45,661 nucleotides of DNA. Origin: Corallococcus sicarius (lineage in GTDB: Bacteria > Myxococcota > Myxococcia > Myxococcales > Myxococcaceae). The notes beneath the pieces are model-generated. The model was not told the DNA's origin. It did no database searches and saw nothing but the letters and a program-made list of their open reading frames with translations. The stretch spans positions 1 to 45,661 of the forward strand of contig NZ_RAWG01000039.1 in NCBI RefSeq assembly GCF_003611735.1. Reading direction: 5' to 3'. The translations under genes and the position numbers were made by a program. Shown here piece by piece: positions 16,924 to 25,181 of this stretch (positions are counted from its first letter, which is position 1; the number at the start of each line of letters is the position of its first letter).

Positions 16924-16924
16924 A

Positions 16925-16958
16925 CAACCTCCCCTGCTTTGGCAGGGGCGGAAGGTTG
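16925..16958 (-). promoter_or_regulatory. Hairpin covering the ribosome binding site of the GH88 gene
   Basis: On the minus strand CAACCT, a four-base bulge and CCCCTGC pair with GCAGGGG and AGGTTG around a four-base loop, giving 13 base pairs. The 3' arm holds the Shine-Dalgarno sequence (GGGGAGG) and ends one base before the ATG. It could block translation until opened, or end transcription from the reductase gene upstream. Confidence 0.5.
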
Positions 16959-17040
16959 GGTCGCGGGGCGAGGGCGGCCATGGCCCCGGAGGGCGGGAGC
17001 AGGCCGCCCGCCCCGCCCGCCGGGAGGAGCCGGACGTGCC

Positions 17041-18156
17041 CTAAACGACGGAGGCCTGCGCCGTGGACACGGGCACTGTGTAGCCCGTGGGCTTGTCACC
17101 CACCGCGGCCCCGCCCTGCAGAACGAGCTGATGGGGCTGGCTGAACATGGAGTAGGGGAACGGCACCGGCGGGGCGCTGACCTCGTCCAGTTGCTGGCGC
17201 AGCCCTGGAGGGAGGGTGAAGTCCAGCGCGGCGAGGTTGCCGTCGAGCTGCTTCAGGGTGCTCGCGCCGATGATGACCGAGCCGACCCCGGGCTGCGTCG
17301 CCACCCAGTTGAGCGCCACCTGCGACATGTCCCGGCCCAGCTCCTTCGCGACCTTCTCCAGCGTGGCGACCACCTTCCAGTTGCGCTCGGTGAAGAGGCC
17401 CATCTGCTGGCCGCCCACCGCGGAGCTGAGGCGGCCCTCGCCCTGGAAGCCGCCTTCGCTCGGCCGGTACTTGCCGGACAGCAGGCCCATGCCCAGCGGG
17501 CTCCAGGCGGTGATGCCCATGCCCAGCGTCTGCGCCAGCGGCGTGAATTCATGCTCCAGGTTGCGCTCCACGAGCGAGTACTGGAGCTGCAGGTTGATGA
17601 GCGGCGTCAGCGCGTGCGCCTCCGCCCAGGTCTGCGCCCGCGCGGCGTACCAGGACGGCACGTCGGACAGGCCGGCGTAGCGGATCTTCCCGGCCCGCAC
17701 GAGGTCATCGAACGTGCGCACCACCTCCTCCGCGGGGGTGATGCGGTCCCAGGTGTGCAGCAGGTACAGGTCGATGTAGTCCGTGCGCAGCCGCCGCAGC
17801 GACGCCTCCACCGCGCGCACCATGTGCTTGCGGCCGTTGCCCCCGCCGTTGGGGTCGCCCTTGTGGGCGCTGTTGTAGGAGAACTTGGTGGTCAGGACGA
17901 CGCGATCCCTCCCGCCCCGTTCCTCCAGGAACTTCCCCAGGAGCGTCTCCGCGCTGCCGTCCGTGTACAGGTCCGCCGTGTCGATGAAGTTGCCGCCCGC
18001 GTCCAGGTACCGGTCGAACAGCGCGCGCGAGACGTCGTTCGTCGAACCCCAGAGGCCGCCGTACAGCCCCTCCTTCCCGAAGGTCATCGTGCCCAACGAG
18101 AGGGGACTGACACGCAGGCCGGAGCGGCCCAGGAGGTAGTAGTGATTCATCGACAT
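17041..18156 (-). CDS. Aldo/keto reductase
   Basis: The product has 371 residues of the AKR family, which reduces carbonyl compounds with NADPH. The catalytic tetrad is visible: Asp59 and Tyr64 (NFIDTADLY), Lys91 (TTKFSY) and His134 (LLHTWD). Cofactor-binding features follow late (GVGSVIIGASTLKQLDGN). ATG 18156 has TGGAG 7 bases upstream; a second ATG two codons in is also possible. The TetR gene lies 93 bases upstream on the same strand, and a 15-base motif is shared by the two upstream regions, so this reductase is probably the regulator's target. The effector is likely a reactive carbonyl or quinone-like compound (inference). Confidence 0.9.
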   Translation of the reverse strand: MSMNHYYLLGRSGLRVSPLSLGTMTFGKEGLYGGLWGSTNDVSRALFDRYLDAGGNFIDTADLYTDGSAETLLGKFLEERGGRDRVVLTTKFSYNSAHKGDPNGGGNGRKHMVRAVEASLRRLRTDYIDLYLLHTWDRITPAEEVVRTFDDLVRAGKIRYAGLSDVPSWYAARAQTWAEAHALTPLINLQLQYSLVERNLEHEFTPLAQTLGMGITAWSPLGMGLLSGKYRPSEGGFQGEGRLSSAVGGQQMGLFTERNWKVVATLEKVAKELGRDMSQVALNWVATQPGVGSVIIGASTLKQLDGNLAALDFTLPPGLRQQLDEVSAPPVPFPYSMFSQPHQLVLQGGAAVGDKPTGYTVPVSTAQASVV

Positions 18157-18177
18157 GCGGTGACTCCATTCGGGGTT

Positions 18178-18192
18178 GATTCTTGACTGAAC
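18178..18192. promoter_or_regulatory. Operator-like motif upstream of the aldo/keto reductase gene
   Basis: GATTCTTGACTGAAC lies 22-36 bases before the reductase start and matches GATTCTGGACTGAAC before the tetR start (18849-18863) at 14 of 15 positions. A motif repeated at just these two upstream regions is a good candidate for the TetR binding site. Confidence 0.55.
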
Positions 18193-18249
18193 AATCCAGA
18201 AACAGGCGTGCGAAGACGGCGAGCGGTCCGTGTGGGACGGCGCGCGGGG

Positions 18250-18834
18250 TTACTGGGACTTGAGGCCCGCGAGGGTGAAGTCCACGACGGCGCGGAGGGT
18301 GTCGGGCGGGGTGCCGGCCTTGGCGCCCAGGCGCAGCCCGCCAATGGTGGTCAGCAGGAAGCTCGCGGCGACCCGGGCATCCAGCTTGGGGTTGAGCTCA
18401 CCCTTGTGCTGGGCCTCGCGCACGATGCGCTCCAGCATGCCCAGGCCCAGCGCACCGCTGGACTTGAGCACCGTGGCGACCTCCGGGTCCGTGTGCGCCA
18501 TCTCCGCGGTGGCATTCACGGAGAGGCAGCCCCGGGCGCGCTCCTTCGGGGTGGCGCCGGGGATGGAGAGGAGGAACTCGCGCAGGGCGGCCAGCGGCGA
18601 CGGCTGGGAGCGCAGGCACTCCGCCATGTTGGCGCCATACTCCGTCTGGTAGCAGCGCAGGGCGTCCAGGTAGAGGCCGTGCTTGTCCCCGAACGTGTCG
18701 TACATGCTCTGCCGCCCGATGCCCATGGCGCGCAGCAGGTCGTCCGTGGACGTGGCCTCGTAGCCCTGCTCCCAGAACACGACCATGGCCCGCCGCACGG
18801 CCTCGTCCCGGTCGAACTCCTTCGTCCGTGCCAT
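18250..18834 (-). CDS. TetR family transcriptional regulator
   Basis: The product has 194 residues. The N-terminal helix-turn-helix is typical: AMVVFWEQGYEATSTDDLLRAMGIGRQSMYDTFGDKHGLY at about 17-56. The C-terminal ligand domain contains ERARGCLSVNATAEM, as in TetR proteins of the reductase/efflux-control type. ATG 18834 has no Shine-Dalgarno sequence, but TTGACA and TACGAA with 17-base spacing end 6 bases before it, so the mRNA is probably leaderless. The operator-like motif sits between these promoter elements, fitting autorepression. It likely controls the downstream aldo/keto reductase. Confidence 0.88.
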   Translation of the reverse strand: MARTKEFDRDEAVRRAMVVFWEQGYEATSTDDLLRAMGIGRQSMYDTFGDKHGLYLDALRCYQTEYGANMAECLRSQPSPLAALREFLLSIPGATPKERARGCLSVNATAEMAHTDPEVATVLKSSGALGLGMLERIVREAQHKGELNPKLDARVAASFLLTTIGGLRLGAKAGTPPDTLRAVVDFTLAGLKSQ

Positions 18835-18840
18835 GCCCGT

Positions 18841-18869
18841 TTCGTAACGATTCTGGACTGAACTGTCAA
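18841..18869 (-). promoter_or_regulatory. tetR promoter
   Basis: On the minus strand TTGACA (18864-18869) and TACGAA (18841-18846) are 17 bases apart. The expected transcript start falls at or next to the ATG (18834). The promoter overlaps the stop codon of the amidase gene side and the motif at 18849-18863. Confidence 0.5.
18849..18863. promoter_or_regulatory. Operator-like motif upstream of tetR
   Basis: GATTCTGGACTGAAC is the second copy of the motif at 18178-18192 and lies in the spacer of the predicted tetR promoter, where a bound repressor would block RNA polymerase. Confidence 0.55.
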
Positions 18870-18870
18870 A

Positions 18871-20685
18871 CTAATCGGGCCGGGCCTGGAAGCCGGGCGG
18901 GCGCTCCCCGGCGACGCCGGACGCGCGCTCCAGCGCGATGCCCACGCGGCCCAGGGTGCCCTCGTCGAAGAGCTGACCGATGAGCGTCACGCCGTGGGGC
19001 ACGCGGCGCGGGGTGGCGAAGGTGGGCATGGGGCGCTGGGGGTTGGGGGCCCAGTCGCTGCGGGCCTTGGACACCTCCACGAAGCCGGTGCGCAGCGTGA
19101 GGGACGGGTGGCCCGTGTGGTTGGTGATGGTGAGGGCTTCGTCGCGCAGCGAGGGCACGAGCAGCACGTCCACCTGGGACATCACGCGGGCCATCTCCTG
19201 CGCCACCTTGCGGCGCAGCCGGTCCGCCTGGACGTAGTCCACCGCGGACAGGAAGCGGGCCTGGCGGAAGAGGTTGGGCCACGCGTCGGGCACCTGCATC
19301 TTCAGGGCGTCCACGCCGTGGCTGAGCGTGAGGTCCTCGAAGGCGGCGGCGGCCTCCGCGAAGAGCAGCACGTTGAGCGCGGAGTAGGGCCAGTCGGGGA
19401 ACTGTACTTCCACGGGAGACAGGCCCAGGCCCTTGAGCGCTTCGAGCGCCGCGCGGTCCACGTCGGTGGCGGGGCTCTCCTTCATCCACGCCGGGACGTA
19501 GCCCACGCGCAGGCCCTTCACGCTCGCACCCGCGTCGAAGTCGAGCTTCGCGGGGACGCTGGCCACGTCGCCCGCGTCCGGCCCATCGAGCGCGGCGAGG
19601 ACCAACAGCGAGTCCTCCACCCCGCGCGTCATGGGCCCCAGTTTGTCCAGCGACCAGCACAGCGTCATCGCGCCAGTGCGCGGCACGCGGCCGAAGGTGG
19701 GCCGCAGGCCGGTGATGCCACAGCGCATGGCGGGCGACACGATGCTGCCGCCCGTCTCGCTGCCCAGGGAGAAGCCCACGAGCCCCGCCGCCGTCGCCGC
19801 GCCCGGCCCCGCGCTGCTGCCCGAGGAGCCCTCCTGCGGCAGCCACGGGTTCTTCGTCTCGCCGCCGAACCAGATGTCATTGAGGGCGAGCGCGCCCAGG
19901 CTGAGCTTCGCCACCAGCACGGCGCCCGCGCGGTGCAGCCGGTCCACCACGGTGGCGTCTGTCTTTGGGATGCGGTCGCGGAAGGGCTCGGCGCCGTAGG
20001 TGGTGCGGATGCCCGCGGTGTCCACCAGGTCCTTGGCTCCCCAGGGGATGCCGTGCAGCGGGCCCTTGTACCTGCCCGCCGCGATGTCCCGGTCCGCCTG
20101 ACGCGCCTGGGCCAGCGCCAGCTCCGGCGTCAGGGTGATGACGCACTGGAGCTGCGGGTCGAAGCGCTTCAGCCGCTCCAGGTAGAGCTGCGTGAGGCGC
20201 TCCGAGGTGATGGCGCGCGACTCCACCCAGCGGGACAGCTGCGTGAGCGGCGCGAAGGCGATGTCCTCTTCCTTCGCGGGCAGGGGCGTCTTCGCATCAC
20301 GGCTCCTCACGAAGCGGGCCCTGGCGGGGCGTGTCTCCTTGAACCCCGGCAGCGTGGGGTTCCACTGGGAGGCGGGGGCCAGCGTGGGCTCCAGCGCGAG
20401 CTTGCGCGGGCCGGTGCGCCGCTCGTGCAGCGGGGCCATGGACACGCGCCAGGTGCCGGCGGCCTGGGTGCGTTCGGCGGGCGTGAGCTGCACCTGCATC
20501 AGCTTCTCCGCCTCCGCGAAGGTGGTGGGGCTCACCTCCGGGCCCACGGTGGGGCCGGCGCCGAAGGTGGGCGGGGCACCGGCGGGCGCGGACGTGCCGG
20601 CATCCGGGGCCGGGGCCGCGGAGACGGCGGTACTCGCGAGTCCAATCACGGTGTGGGTCAGGAACTGCCGACGCGAGCTGGCCAT
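18871..20685 (-). CDS. Amidase (amidase signature family) with Tat-like signal
   Basis: The product has 604 residues. The N-terminus SRRQFLT followed by a hydrophobic stretch resembles a twin-arginine export signal. An Ala/Pro-rich linker and a family-specific region run to about residue 140. The amidase signature domain follows, with Lys218 (WGAKDL), the Gly/Ser-rich loop EGSSGSSAGPG near 285-294, and the nucleophile Ser314 in SETGGSIVSPA: the Ser-Ser-Lys triad. The substrate is an amide outside the cytoplasm but cannot be told from sequence. The gene lies upstream of tetR on the same strand, 36 bases apart, and could be co-transcribed with it. Confidence 0.87.
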   Translation of the reverse strand: MASSRRQFLTHTVIGLASTAVSAAPAPDAGTSAPAGAPPTFGAGPTVGPEVSPTTFAEAEKLMQVQLTPAERTQAAGTWRVSMAPLHERRTGPRKLALEPTLAPASQWNPTLPGFKETRPARARFVRSRDAKTPLPAKEEDIAFAPLTQLSRWVESRAITSERLTQLYLERLKRFDPQLQCVITLTPELALAQARQADRDIAAGRYKGPLHGIPWGAKDLVDTAGIRTTYGAEPFRDRIPKTDATVVDRLHRAGAVLVAKLSLGALALNDIWFGGETKNPWLPQEGSSGSSAGPGAATAAGLVGFSLGSETGGSIVSPAMRCGITGLRPTFGRVPRTGAMTLCWSLDKLGPMTRGVEDSLLVLAALDGPDAGDVASVPAKLDFDAGASVKGLRVGYVPAWMKESPATDVDRAALEALKGLGLSPVEVQFPDWPYSALNVLLFAEAAAAFEDLTLSHGVDALKMQVPDAWPNLFRQARFLSAVDYVQADRLRRKVAQEMARVMSQVDVLLVPSLRDEALTITNHTGHPSLTLRTGFVEVSKARSDWAPNPQRPMPTFATPRRVPHGVTLIGQLFDEGTLGRVGIALERASGVAGERPPGFQARPD

Positions 20686-20906
20686 GGCGCAACCTCACGG
20701 AAGAAGCGGGGGCGCCAGTGTGCCATCTCCCCTGCTCCGTGCACGGCGCGCGGCGCGGTGGACGGGCAGGTGCCCGGGCGGCGGCTCGCGGCCGGTGCGG
20801 GCTTCGAGGCCCGCGTGACGGGCGGGTGCTCCCGGTGGCCTCGCGAGCGGACACTGTCACCTGGGAGGAGGGCGACGGCGGTGGTGGGTGCTGGCATCTT
20901 CGGGCC

Positions 20907-21758
20907 ATGGCGCGCAACAGCACCCTGACGGCACGGCTGGGCTACATCGACACGCAGGCGACCTTCGTCCAGGCGGCGCTGCTCGCGGCGCACGGAGCGG
21001 GTGCGCGGGCGGGCGGCTTCCGGGTGTCGGACGTGCGCTTCTTCTTCCTGCTGTTCACCAACTGGGTGGAGCACGACGTCACCCGGCCCTCGCAGGACAT
21101 CGACCTCACGCAGGTGCGGCGGACGCTGGAGCGGCTGGTGCGCGCGGGCCACGCGGAGGCGGGCACGAGCGCGAAGGTGAAGGGCGTGCCGCGAGGACGC
21201 CGGTATGTGCTCACGGGCGAGGGGCTGTGTTCGCTGGCGGAGGGGCTGGCCGCGCGGGAGCGGGCGCCGCTGGAGGAGGCGCTGTTCGCGGTCTGCTTCG
21301 CGGCGAGCTACCGGGACGCGGTGCTGTCGCGGGTGGAGGGACGGGCGCGGGCGCCGTCCGCGGCAGTGCGGCGGCGGGTGGAGCGGGCGTTGGATCCGCT
21401 GCGGCTCTTGAAGGAGGCGCAGCGCACGTCGGCCGCGGTGCTCGCGGACCTGGAGGAGCGGGTGGAGGCCGGGCTGCGGTACGAGGAGAAGGCGCGCGAA
21501 GGCCTGGCCCGCGCCGAGTCCGAGGCCGAGGTGGTGCGCGCCCTGGAGGCCGCGGGCTCCTACCAACTGCACCGGGTGCGGCCCCTGGGCGAGGTGCTGC
21601 TCGCGCTGCCAGAGGACCTGCGCCGCTTCGAGTTGACGGAAGGCATGGGCCTGCGCTCGCGGCTGCTCTTCGGGCCCCTGGCGGAGCGGGCACGGGCGGA
21701 GCACACGGTGCTGACGCGGCTGGAGGCCCGGCTCACCGCCGGCAAGGCGCCGGGGTGA
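20907..21758 (+). CDS. Hypothetical protein with winged-helix-like N-terminal half
   Basis: The product has 283 residues and no signal peptide. ATG 20907 was chosen because the sequence upstream (Arg/Gly-rich) looks non-coding; no good ribosome binding site is visible. Residues about 38-110 (FFFLLFTNWVEHDV, DLTQVRRTLERLVRAGHAEAG, RGRRYVLTGEGLCSLAEGL) fit a winged-helix fold of transcription-regulator type. The rest is helical and rich in Ala, Arg and Glu, like a coiled coil. I do not recognise the family. It is divergent from the amidase gene with 221 bases between them. Confidence 0.65.
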   Translation: MARNSTLTARLGYIDTQATFVQAALLAAHGAGARAGGFRVSDVRFFFLLFTNWVEHDVTRPSQDIDLTQVRRTLERLVRAGHAEAGTSAKVKGVPRGRRYVLTGEGLCSLAEGLAARERAPLEEALFAVCFAASYRDAVLSRVEGRARAPSAAVRRRVERALDPLRLLKEAQRTSAAVLADLEERVEAGLRYEEKAREGLARAESEAEVVRALEAAGSYQLHRVRPLGEVLLALPEDLRRFELTEGMGLRSRLLFGPLAERARAEHTVLTRLEARLTAGKAPG

Positions 21759-21777
21759 GGCCCGGGTCCATGAAGGG

Positions 21778-22257
21778 CTAGCGCAGCTCGCGGGTGAGGC
21801 GCGAACCGAGCAAGAGCGCGAGGCCGTCCTCGATGAGTCCCGCCAGCAGGTTGGGCACGCGCAGCTTGTCCGAGGCGAGCGTGCGGAAGCCGTAGAAGAA
21901 GTAGCTGGAGGCGATGGCCGCGGCCGCGCCGACGACGGCGAGCCCGACCTTGGCGCCCTTGCGCTCGCGCGACACGGCGGCGCCGGAGATGGCGCCCGTG
22001 AGGATGCGGCCGACGAGGACCTTGGGCGCGATGCGCGACGGAATCTTGGAGGACTTGTCCGCCACCATCTCGCCGAACGCCATCATGCCCAGGCGTTTGG
22101 ACACCGCCTTCGACGTGAGGCCCGGCAGCGCCCGTTTCAGCGCCTTGCCCGGCTTGCGCGACAGCTCATGTGAGAGGAACGCCGGAGCCGACATGCTCCG
22201 CATTCCCGCGAGGACGCCGAAGCCCGCCGCCTTCCAGACATCGTTGTTCGAACGCAT
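21778..22257 (-). CDS. DUF4126-like membrane protein
   Basis: The product has 159 residues. ATG 22257 has GGGAG about 9 bases upstream. Features are GVLAGMRSMSAPAFLSHEL near the start, FGEMVADKSSKIPSRIAPKVLVGRILTGAISGAAV in the middle, and a hydrophobic segment VGLAVVGAAAAIASSYFFYG. The GxRSM and ADK.PKxPSR-like motifs match DUF4126 proteins, small membrane proteins of unknown function. It is convergent with the preceding gene, 19 bases away. Confidence 0.7.
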   Translation of the reverse strand: MRSNNDVWKAAGFGVLAGMRSMSAPAFLSHELSRKPGKALKRALPGLTSKAVSKRLGMMAFGEMVADKSSKIPSRIAPKVLVGRILTGAISGAAVSRERKGAKVGLAVVGAAAAIASSYFFYGFRTLASDKLRVPNLLAGLIEDGLALLLGSRLTRELR

Positions 22258-22335
22258 TGGTTTCAACTCCCATCGGGTGAAAATGGGAGGGTGGGGGCGA
22301 GGGCCGTGTCTGGCCATGCCCGAGCAGGCGGGCAC

Positions 22336-23172
22336 TCAAGGCCCTGAAGGCCCGGAGCCCCCAGGCTGCGGGAGTCGCAGCATCAGGCCCGTGAGCAGCG
22401 CGCCCACCGCGGCCCCGATGGCACCCGTGACCTCGTAGGAGCCCATGGGGACCATGAGCGCCATCACCAGTCCCAGGCCCCCGAGCCACAGGAAGCCCTG
22501 CCGTGCCCGGTGTCGCTCCCGGGCCGTGTCCGCGATGACGGTGGCGTAGAGGAACGCGAGCACGCTTCCCACGAACTGGGTCCAGGGCAGGGCCCGCTCC
22601 AGGAAGCGCGCGAAGGTGACGAAGCCATCCGTCCAATGCGGTGCCGGGACCACTCCGGCCAGGGCCTCGACGCTGAGGCCTTGGAAGAGATGCCGGATGT
22701 CATCGCTCATGAGGTGGCAGAGGCCCTGGAACACGGTGGCCACCAGCAGCGTGGCGAACATCGACCCCGCCGGGGGCGCGGGCACGAGCAGCTCCCACTG
22801 GCGCAAGGCCCCCAGGCGTTCCGGAGGGACCTCCAGCGGGTGCGGGTACGCCAGGCTCAAGAGGGCCCGCGTGACGGCGATGCTGACGGGCACGCCCTGT
22901 TCATCCACCAGCGAGTCCACGCCCTGCCGTTCGAGCAGCGCATGCAGCGCGGGCGCGAGCTTCGCGGGGTCCTCCATCCGGACCAGCACGTCGATGAAGG
23001 CATGCAGGGCACCCGCCTTCTCGCTGCGCCGGGCCTCCGCGCCCAGCGCCTCCTCCAGCATCGGCATCAGGTCGTCGATGGACGGGGTGGGCGCGGCATG
23101 GGCCACGAAGTCAGGCGTCGCATCCCCGGGCGCTTCACGGGAAGTGGGCCGTTGCCGCGCCTGCGTGCTCAT
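22336..23172 (-). CDS. Hypothetical integral membrane protein
   Basis: The product has 278 residues. The N-terminal ~190 residues are soluble and helical (DDLMPMLEEALGAEARR, LHAFIDVLVRMEDPAKL, PALHALLERQGVDSLVDEQG). Three membrane helices lie at the C-terminus: WTQFVGSVLAFLYATVIAD, GFLWLGGLGLVMALMVPMGS and VTGAIGAAVGALLTGLMLRL. ATG 23172 avoids an Arg/Pro-rich extension that looks non-coding. Start support is weak because no Shine-Dalgarno sequence is seen. I do not recognise the family. Confidence 0.6.
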   Translation of the reverse strand: MSTQARQRPTSREAPGDATPDFVAHAAPTPSIDDLMPMLEEALGAEARRSEKAGALHAFIDVLVRMEDPAKLAPALHALLERQGVDSLVDEQGVPVSIAVTRALLSLAYPHPLEVPPERLGALRQWELLVPAPPAGSMFATLLVATVFQGLCHLMSDDIRHLFQGLSVEALAGVVPAPHWTDGFVTFARFLERALPWTQFVGSVLAFLYATVIADTARERHRARQGFLWLGGLGLVMALMVPMGSYEVTGAIGAAVGALLTGLMLRLPQPGGSGPSGP

Positions 23173-23210
23173 GGGCGGGAGTCTATGTCGGGCTCGCGAC
23201 GGTGGAGAAC

Positions 23211-23651
23211 TCAGCCCTCCGTGTTGCGCAGGAAGTTCGCCACGTGGGCGAAGCGGTCGTCCAGGAAGCGGCGCAGCCCTCCGGTGACGCCGCGCTGGTC
23301 CATGGCCTTGTGCATGCAGCGCAGCCACGCATCCCGCATCGCCAGGTCCACCGGCACGTGGCCGTGGCGCATGCGCAGGCGCGGGTGCCCGTGCGTCGCG
23401 CTGTAGTGCTGCGGCCCTCCCAGCCAGCCCATCAGGAACAGGCCGAAGCGCTCGCGCGTGCCCCGGTTCACCTTGCCCTCCGCGTCCAGCTCGTGGACCT
23501 TCGCGAGCGCCGGCTCCTCCGCGTCCATCACGTCGTAGAAGGCCTCGGCCAACGCGCGGACCGCCTCCTCGCCTCCCAGGCGCGTGAAGGGCGTGTCGTC
23601 CAGCGTGGGGACCCAGTCATCCGACGACGGCGGCTTCAATTCGATGGTCAT
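23211..23651 (-). CDS. Group 2 truncated haemoglobin
   Basis: The product has 146 residues. FTRLGGEEAVRALAEAFYDVM, FGLFLMGWLGGPQHYSATHGHPRLRMRH and VPVDLAMRDAWLRCM are diagnostic of trHbO proteins. His96 is the proximal heme ligand (F8) and Trp109 the group 2 Trp at G8. Such proteins bind oxygen or NO and are linked to redox protection. The ribosome binding site (GAGGAAG) overlaps the stop of the exonuclease gene 12 bases upstream, so the two are translated from one message. Confidence 0.92.
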   Translation of the reverse strand: MTIELKPPSSDDWVPTLDDTPFTRLGGEEAVRALAEAFYDVMDAEEPALAKVHELDAEGKVNRGTRERFGLFLMGWLGGPQHYSATHGHPRLRMRHGHVPVDLAMRDAWLRCMHKAMDQRGVTGGLRRFLDDRFAHVANFLRNTEG

Positions 23652-23663
23652 GGATTCGCTTCC

Positions 23664-24548
23664 TCAGGCCGCCCAGCGCTTCGGCCGGCGCTGGAGGCTC
23701 TTCAATCCCAATCCTTCACAGAACGCCTTGAAGCGCGCCTCCGGGACACCCTTCCACTCCAGGTCCGCCAGCGACGCCGTGCCCGGCAGCGGCGCGTCCT
23801 CCACCAACGTGGCCAGCGTCCGGTACAGCCGCGCGTCCTCGCGGTGCGCCTTCAACGTCGCCGCCAGCTTGTCCGCGCCCCGAGGCTTCGCCGTCCACTC
23901 CGCCGCGCTGTCCGGGATGGCCTCCAGGTGGCCGTACGCCTGCAACACCGTCGCCGCCCCCTTCGCCCCGAAGCCCGGCAGCCCGGGGATGCCGTCCGCG
24001 TCGTCGCCCATCAGCGCGAGCAGGTCCGGCACACTCTCCGGCGCCACGCCCAGCTTCGCCTTCACCGCCTCCGCGTCCATCACCTTCTGCTGCCGCCGGT
24101 CCACCTGCACCACGTGCTGGCCGCGCACGCACTGGCCCAGGTCCTTGTCCGGCGTCAGCAGGCGCACCTGCTCCACCTCGCCTGCCCAGCGAGCAGCCGC
24201 CGTGGCGAGCGCGTCGTCCGCCTCGTGGTCCTTCATGGACCACACCCGCACGCCCAGGGCCTCCACCGCCTGCTCCACCAGGTCGAACTGCGCGCGCAAT
24301 TCCGGCGGCACGCCCTCGTCCCCCTTGTAGCCAGCGAACAGGGCGTTGCGGAACGAGCGGATGGGGTTGTCGAACGCCACCGCCACGTGCGTCACGGCCT
24401 CCGTCTCGTCGTGCAACAGCGCGAGCAGTGAGTCCATCACCCCCGCCGTGGCCTTGACGTCACGACCATCCGGGGCCGTGGTGCCCGGACGGGGCGAGTA
24501 GTGGGCCCGGTACAGCTCATACGTGCCGTCCACGAGGTGCAGGCGCAT
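23664..24548 (-). CDS. 5'-3' exonuclease (DNA polymerase I N-domain type)
   Basis: The product is a stand-alone 294-residue flap-type nuclease. Metal-binding acidic motifs are seen in order: LVDGTYELYRAHY near the start, FDNPIRSFRNALFAGYKGD, WSMKDHEADDALATAAARW, LTPDKDLGQCV, and GDDADGIPGLPGFGAKGA, the helix-hairpin-helix DNA contact. It lacks a polymerase domain. It probably acts in removal of RNA primers or flaps beside Pol I. ATG 24548 has AGGGGG 5 bases upstream. It forms an operon with the haemoglobin gene, a pairing without obvious functional logic. Confidence 0.9.
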   Translation of the reverse strand: MRLHLVDGTYELYRAHYSPRPGTTAPDGRDVKATAGVMDSLLALLHDETEAVTHVAVAFDNPIRSFRNALFAGYKGDEGVPPELRAQFDLVEQAVEALGVRVWSMKDHEADDALATAAARWAGEVEQVRLLTPDKDLGQCVRGQHVVQVDRRQQKVMDAEAVKAKLGVAPESVPDLLALMGDDADGIPGLPGFGAKGAATVLQAYGHLEAIPDSAAEWTAKPRGADKLAATLKAHREDARLYRTLATLVEDAPLPGTASLADLEWKGVPEARFKAFCEGLGLKSLQRRPKRWAA

Positions 24549-24782
24549 GTTCCCCCTCTAGCGTCCCTCCCGCCGCACGGCCAGCAGCCCGTGCACCAGG
24601 ACCGCCCGGGCAGGAGGCGTGCGCCTCGTTCCCTACATGACGCCTGTCAACCCCCTTGGCCAGCAGGCATGGCGGGCATGGGTCGCCAGTGCCGAAAGGC
24701 CGCACGCCCCCCACTTTTGAGCCGACTTCTTCTCTCTGGACCGCCGGTGCGTCCCAGCAGTCCTCCCGGCACGAGGTGACCC

Positions 24783-25148
24783 ATGCGCCCGAAGCTGTTC
24801 GCCACCGCCCTGCTCTGCGTTGCCTCCCTTGGCTGTGCGAGCAAGCAGGTCATCACCACCGCCACCCACCAGGAGCGCGTCCAGGCCGAAGCGGCGCTGC
24901 GCTCGGCGGAGAACTCGCAGGCCCCGAACGTGCCGGAGGCCGCGCGTCACCTGGAGTTCGCGCGCCAGCAGATCGCCGAAGGAGAGCGGTTGGTCCAGGA
25001 GGGCGAGGAGGAGGCCGCGGAGCTGCGCTTCCGTCAGGCCGCCGCGGACGCGGACCTCGCGGCGGCGCTCGCCCGCGCGGTGCCCCTGAAGGCCGAGGCG
25101 CGACGGACCTCCGAACAGCTCGATGCGATGCGGCGCGGTCAGCCCTGA
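24783..25148 (+). CDS. DUF4398 lipoprotein
   Basis: The product has 121 residues. The lipoprotein signal ends VASLGC (Cys18). The mature part is a helical hairpin-like DUF4398 domain: AEAALRSAENSQAPNVPEAARHLEFARQQIAEGERLVQEGEEEAAELRFRQ appears in separate segments through residue ~90. GAGGTGA lies 4 bases before the ATG. The OmpA-family gene begins 33 bases later and carries a related helical region, so the two probably form one envelope complex linking outer membrane and peptidoglycan (inference). Confidence 0.85.
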   Translation: MRPKLFATALLCVASLGCASKQVITTATHQERVQAEAALRSAENSQAPNVPEAARHLEFARQQIAEGERLVQEGEEEAAELRFRQAAADADLAAALARAVPLKAEARRTSEQLDAMRRGQP

Positions 25149-25181
25149 GTCCCCACCTTTTCTGTCTGTGAGGAGAGCGTC

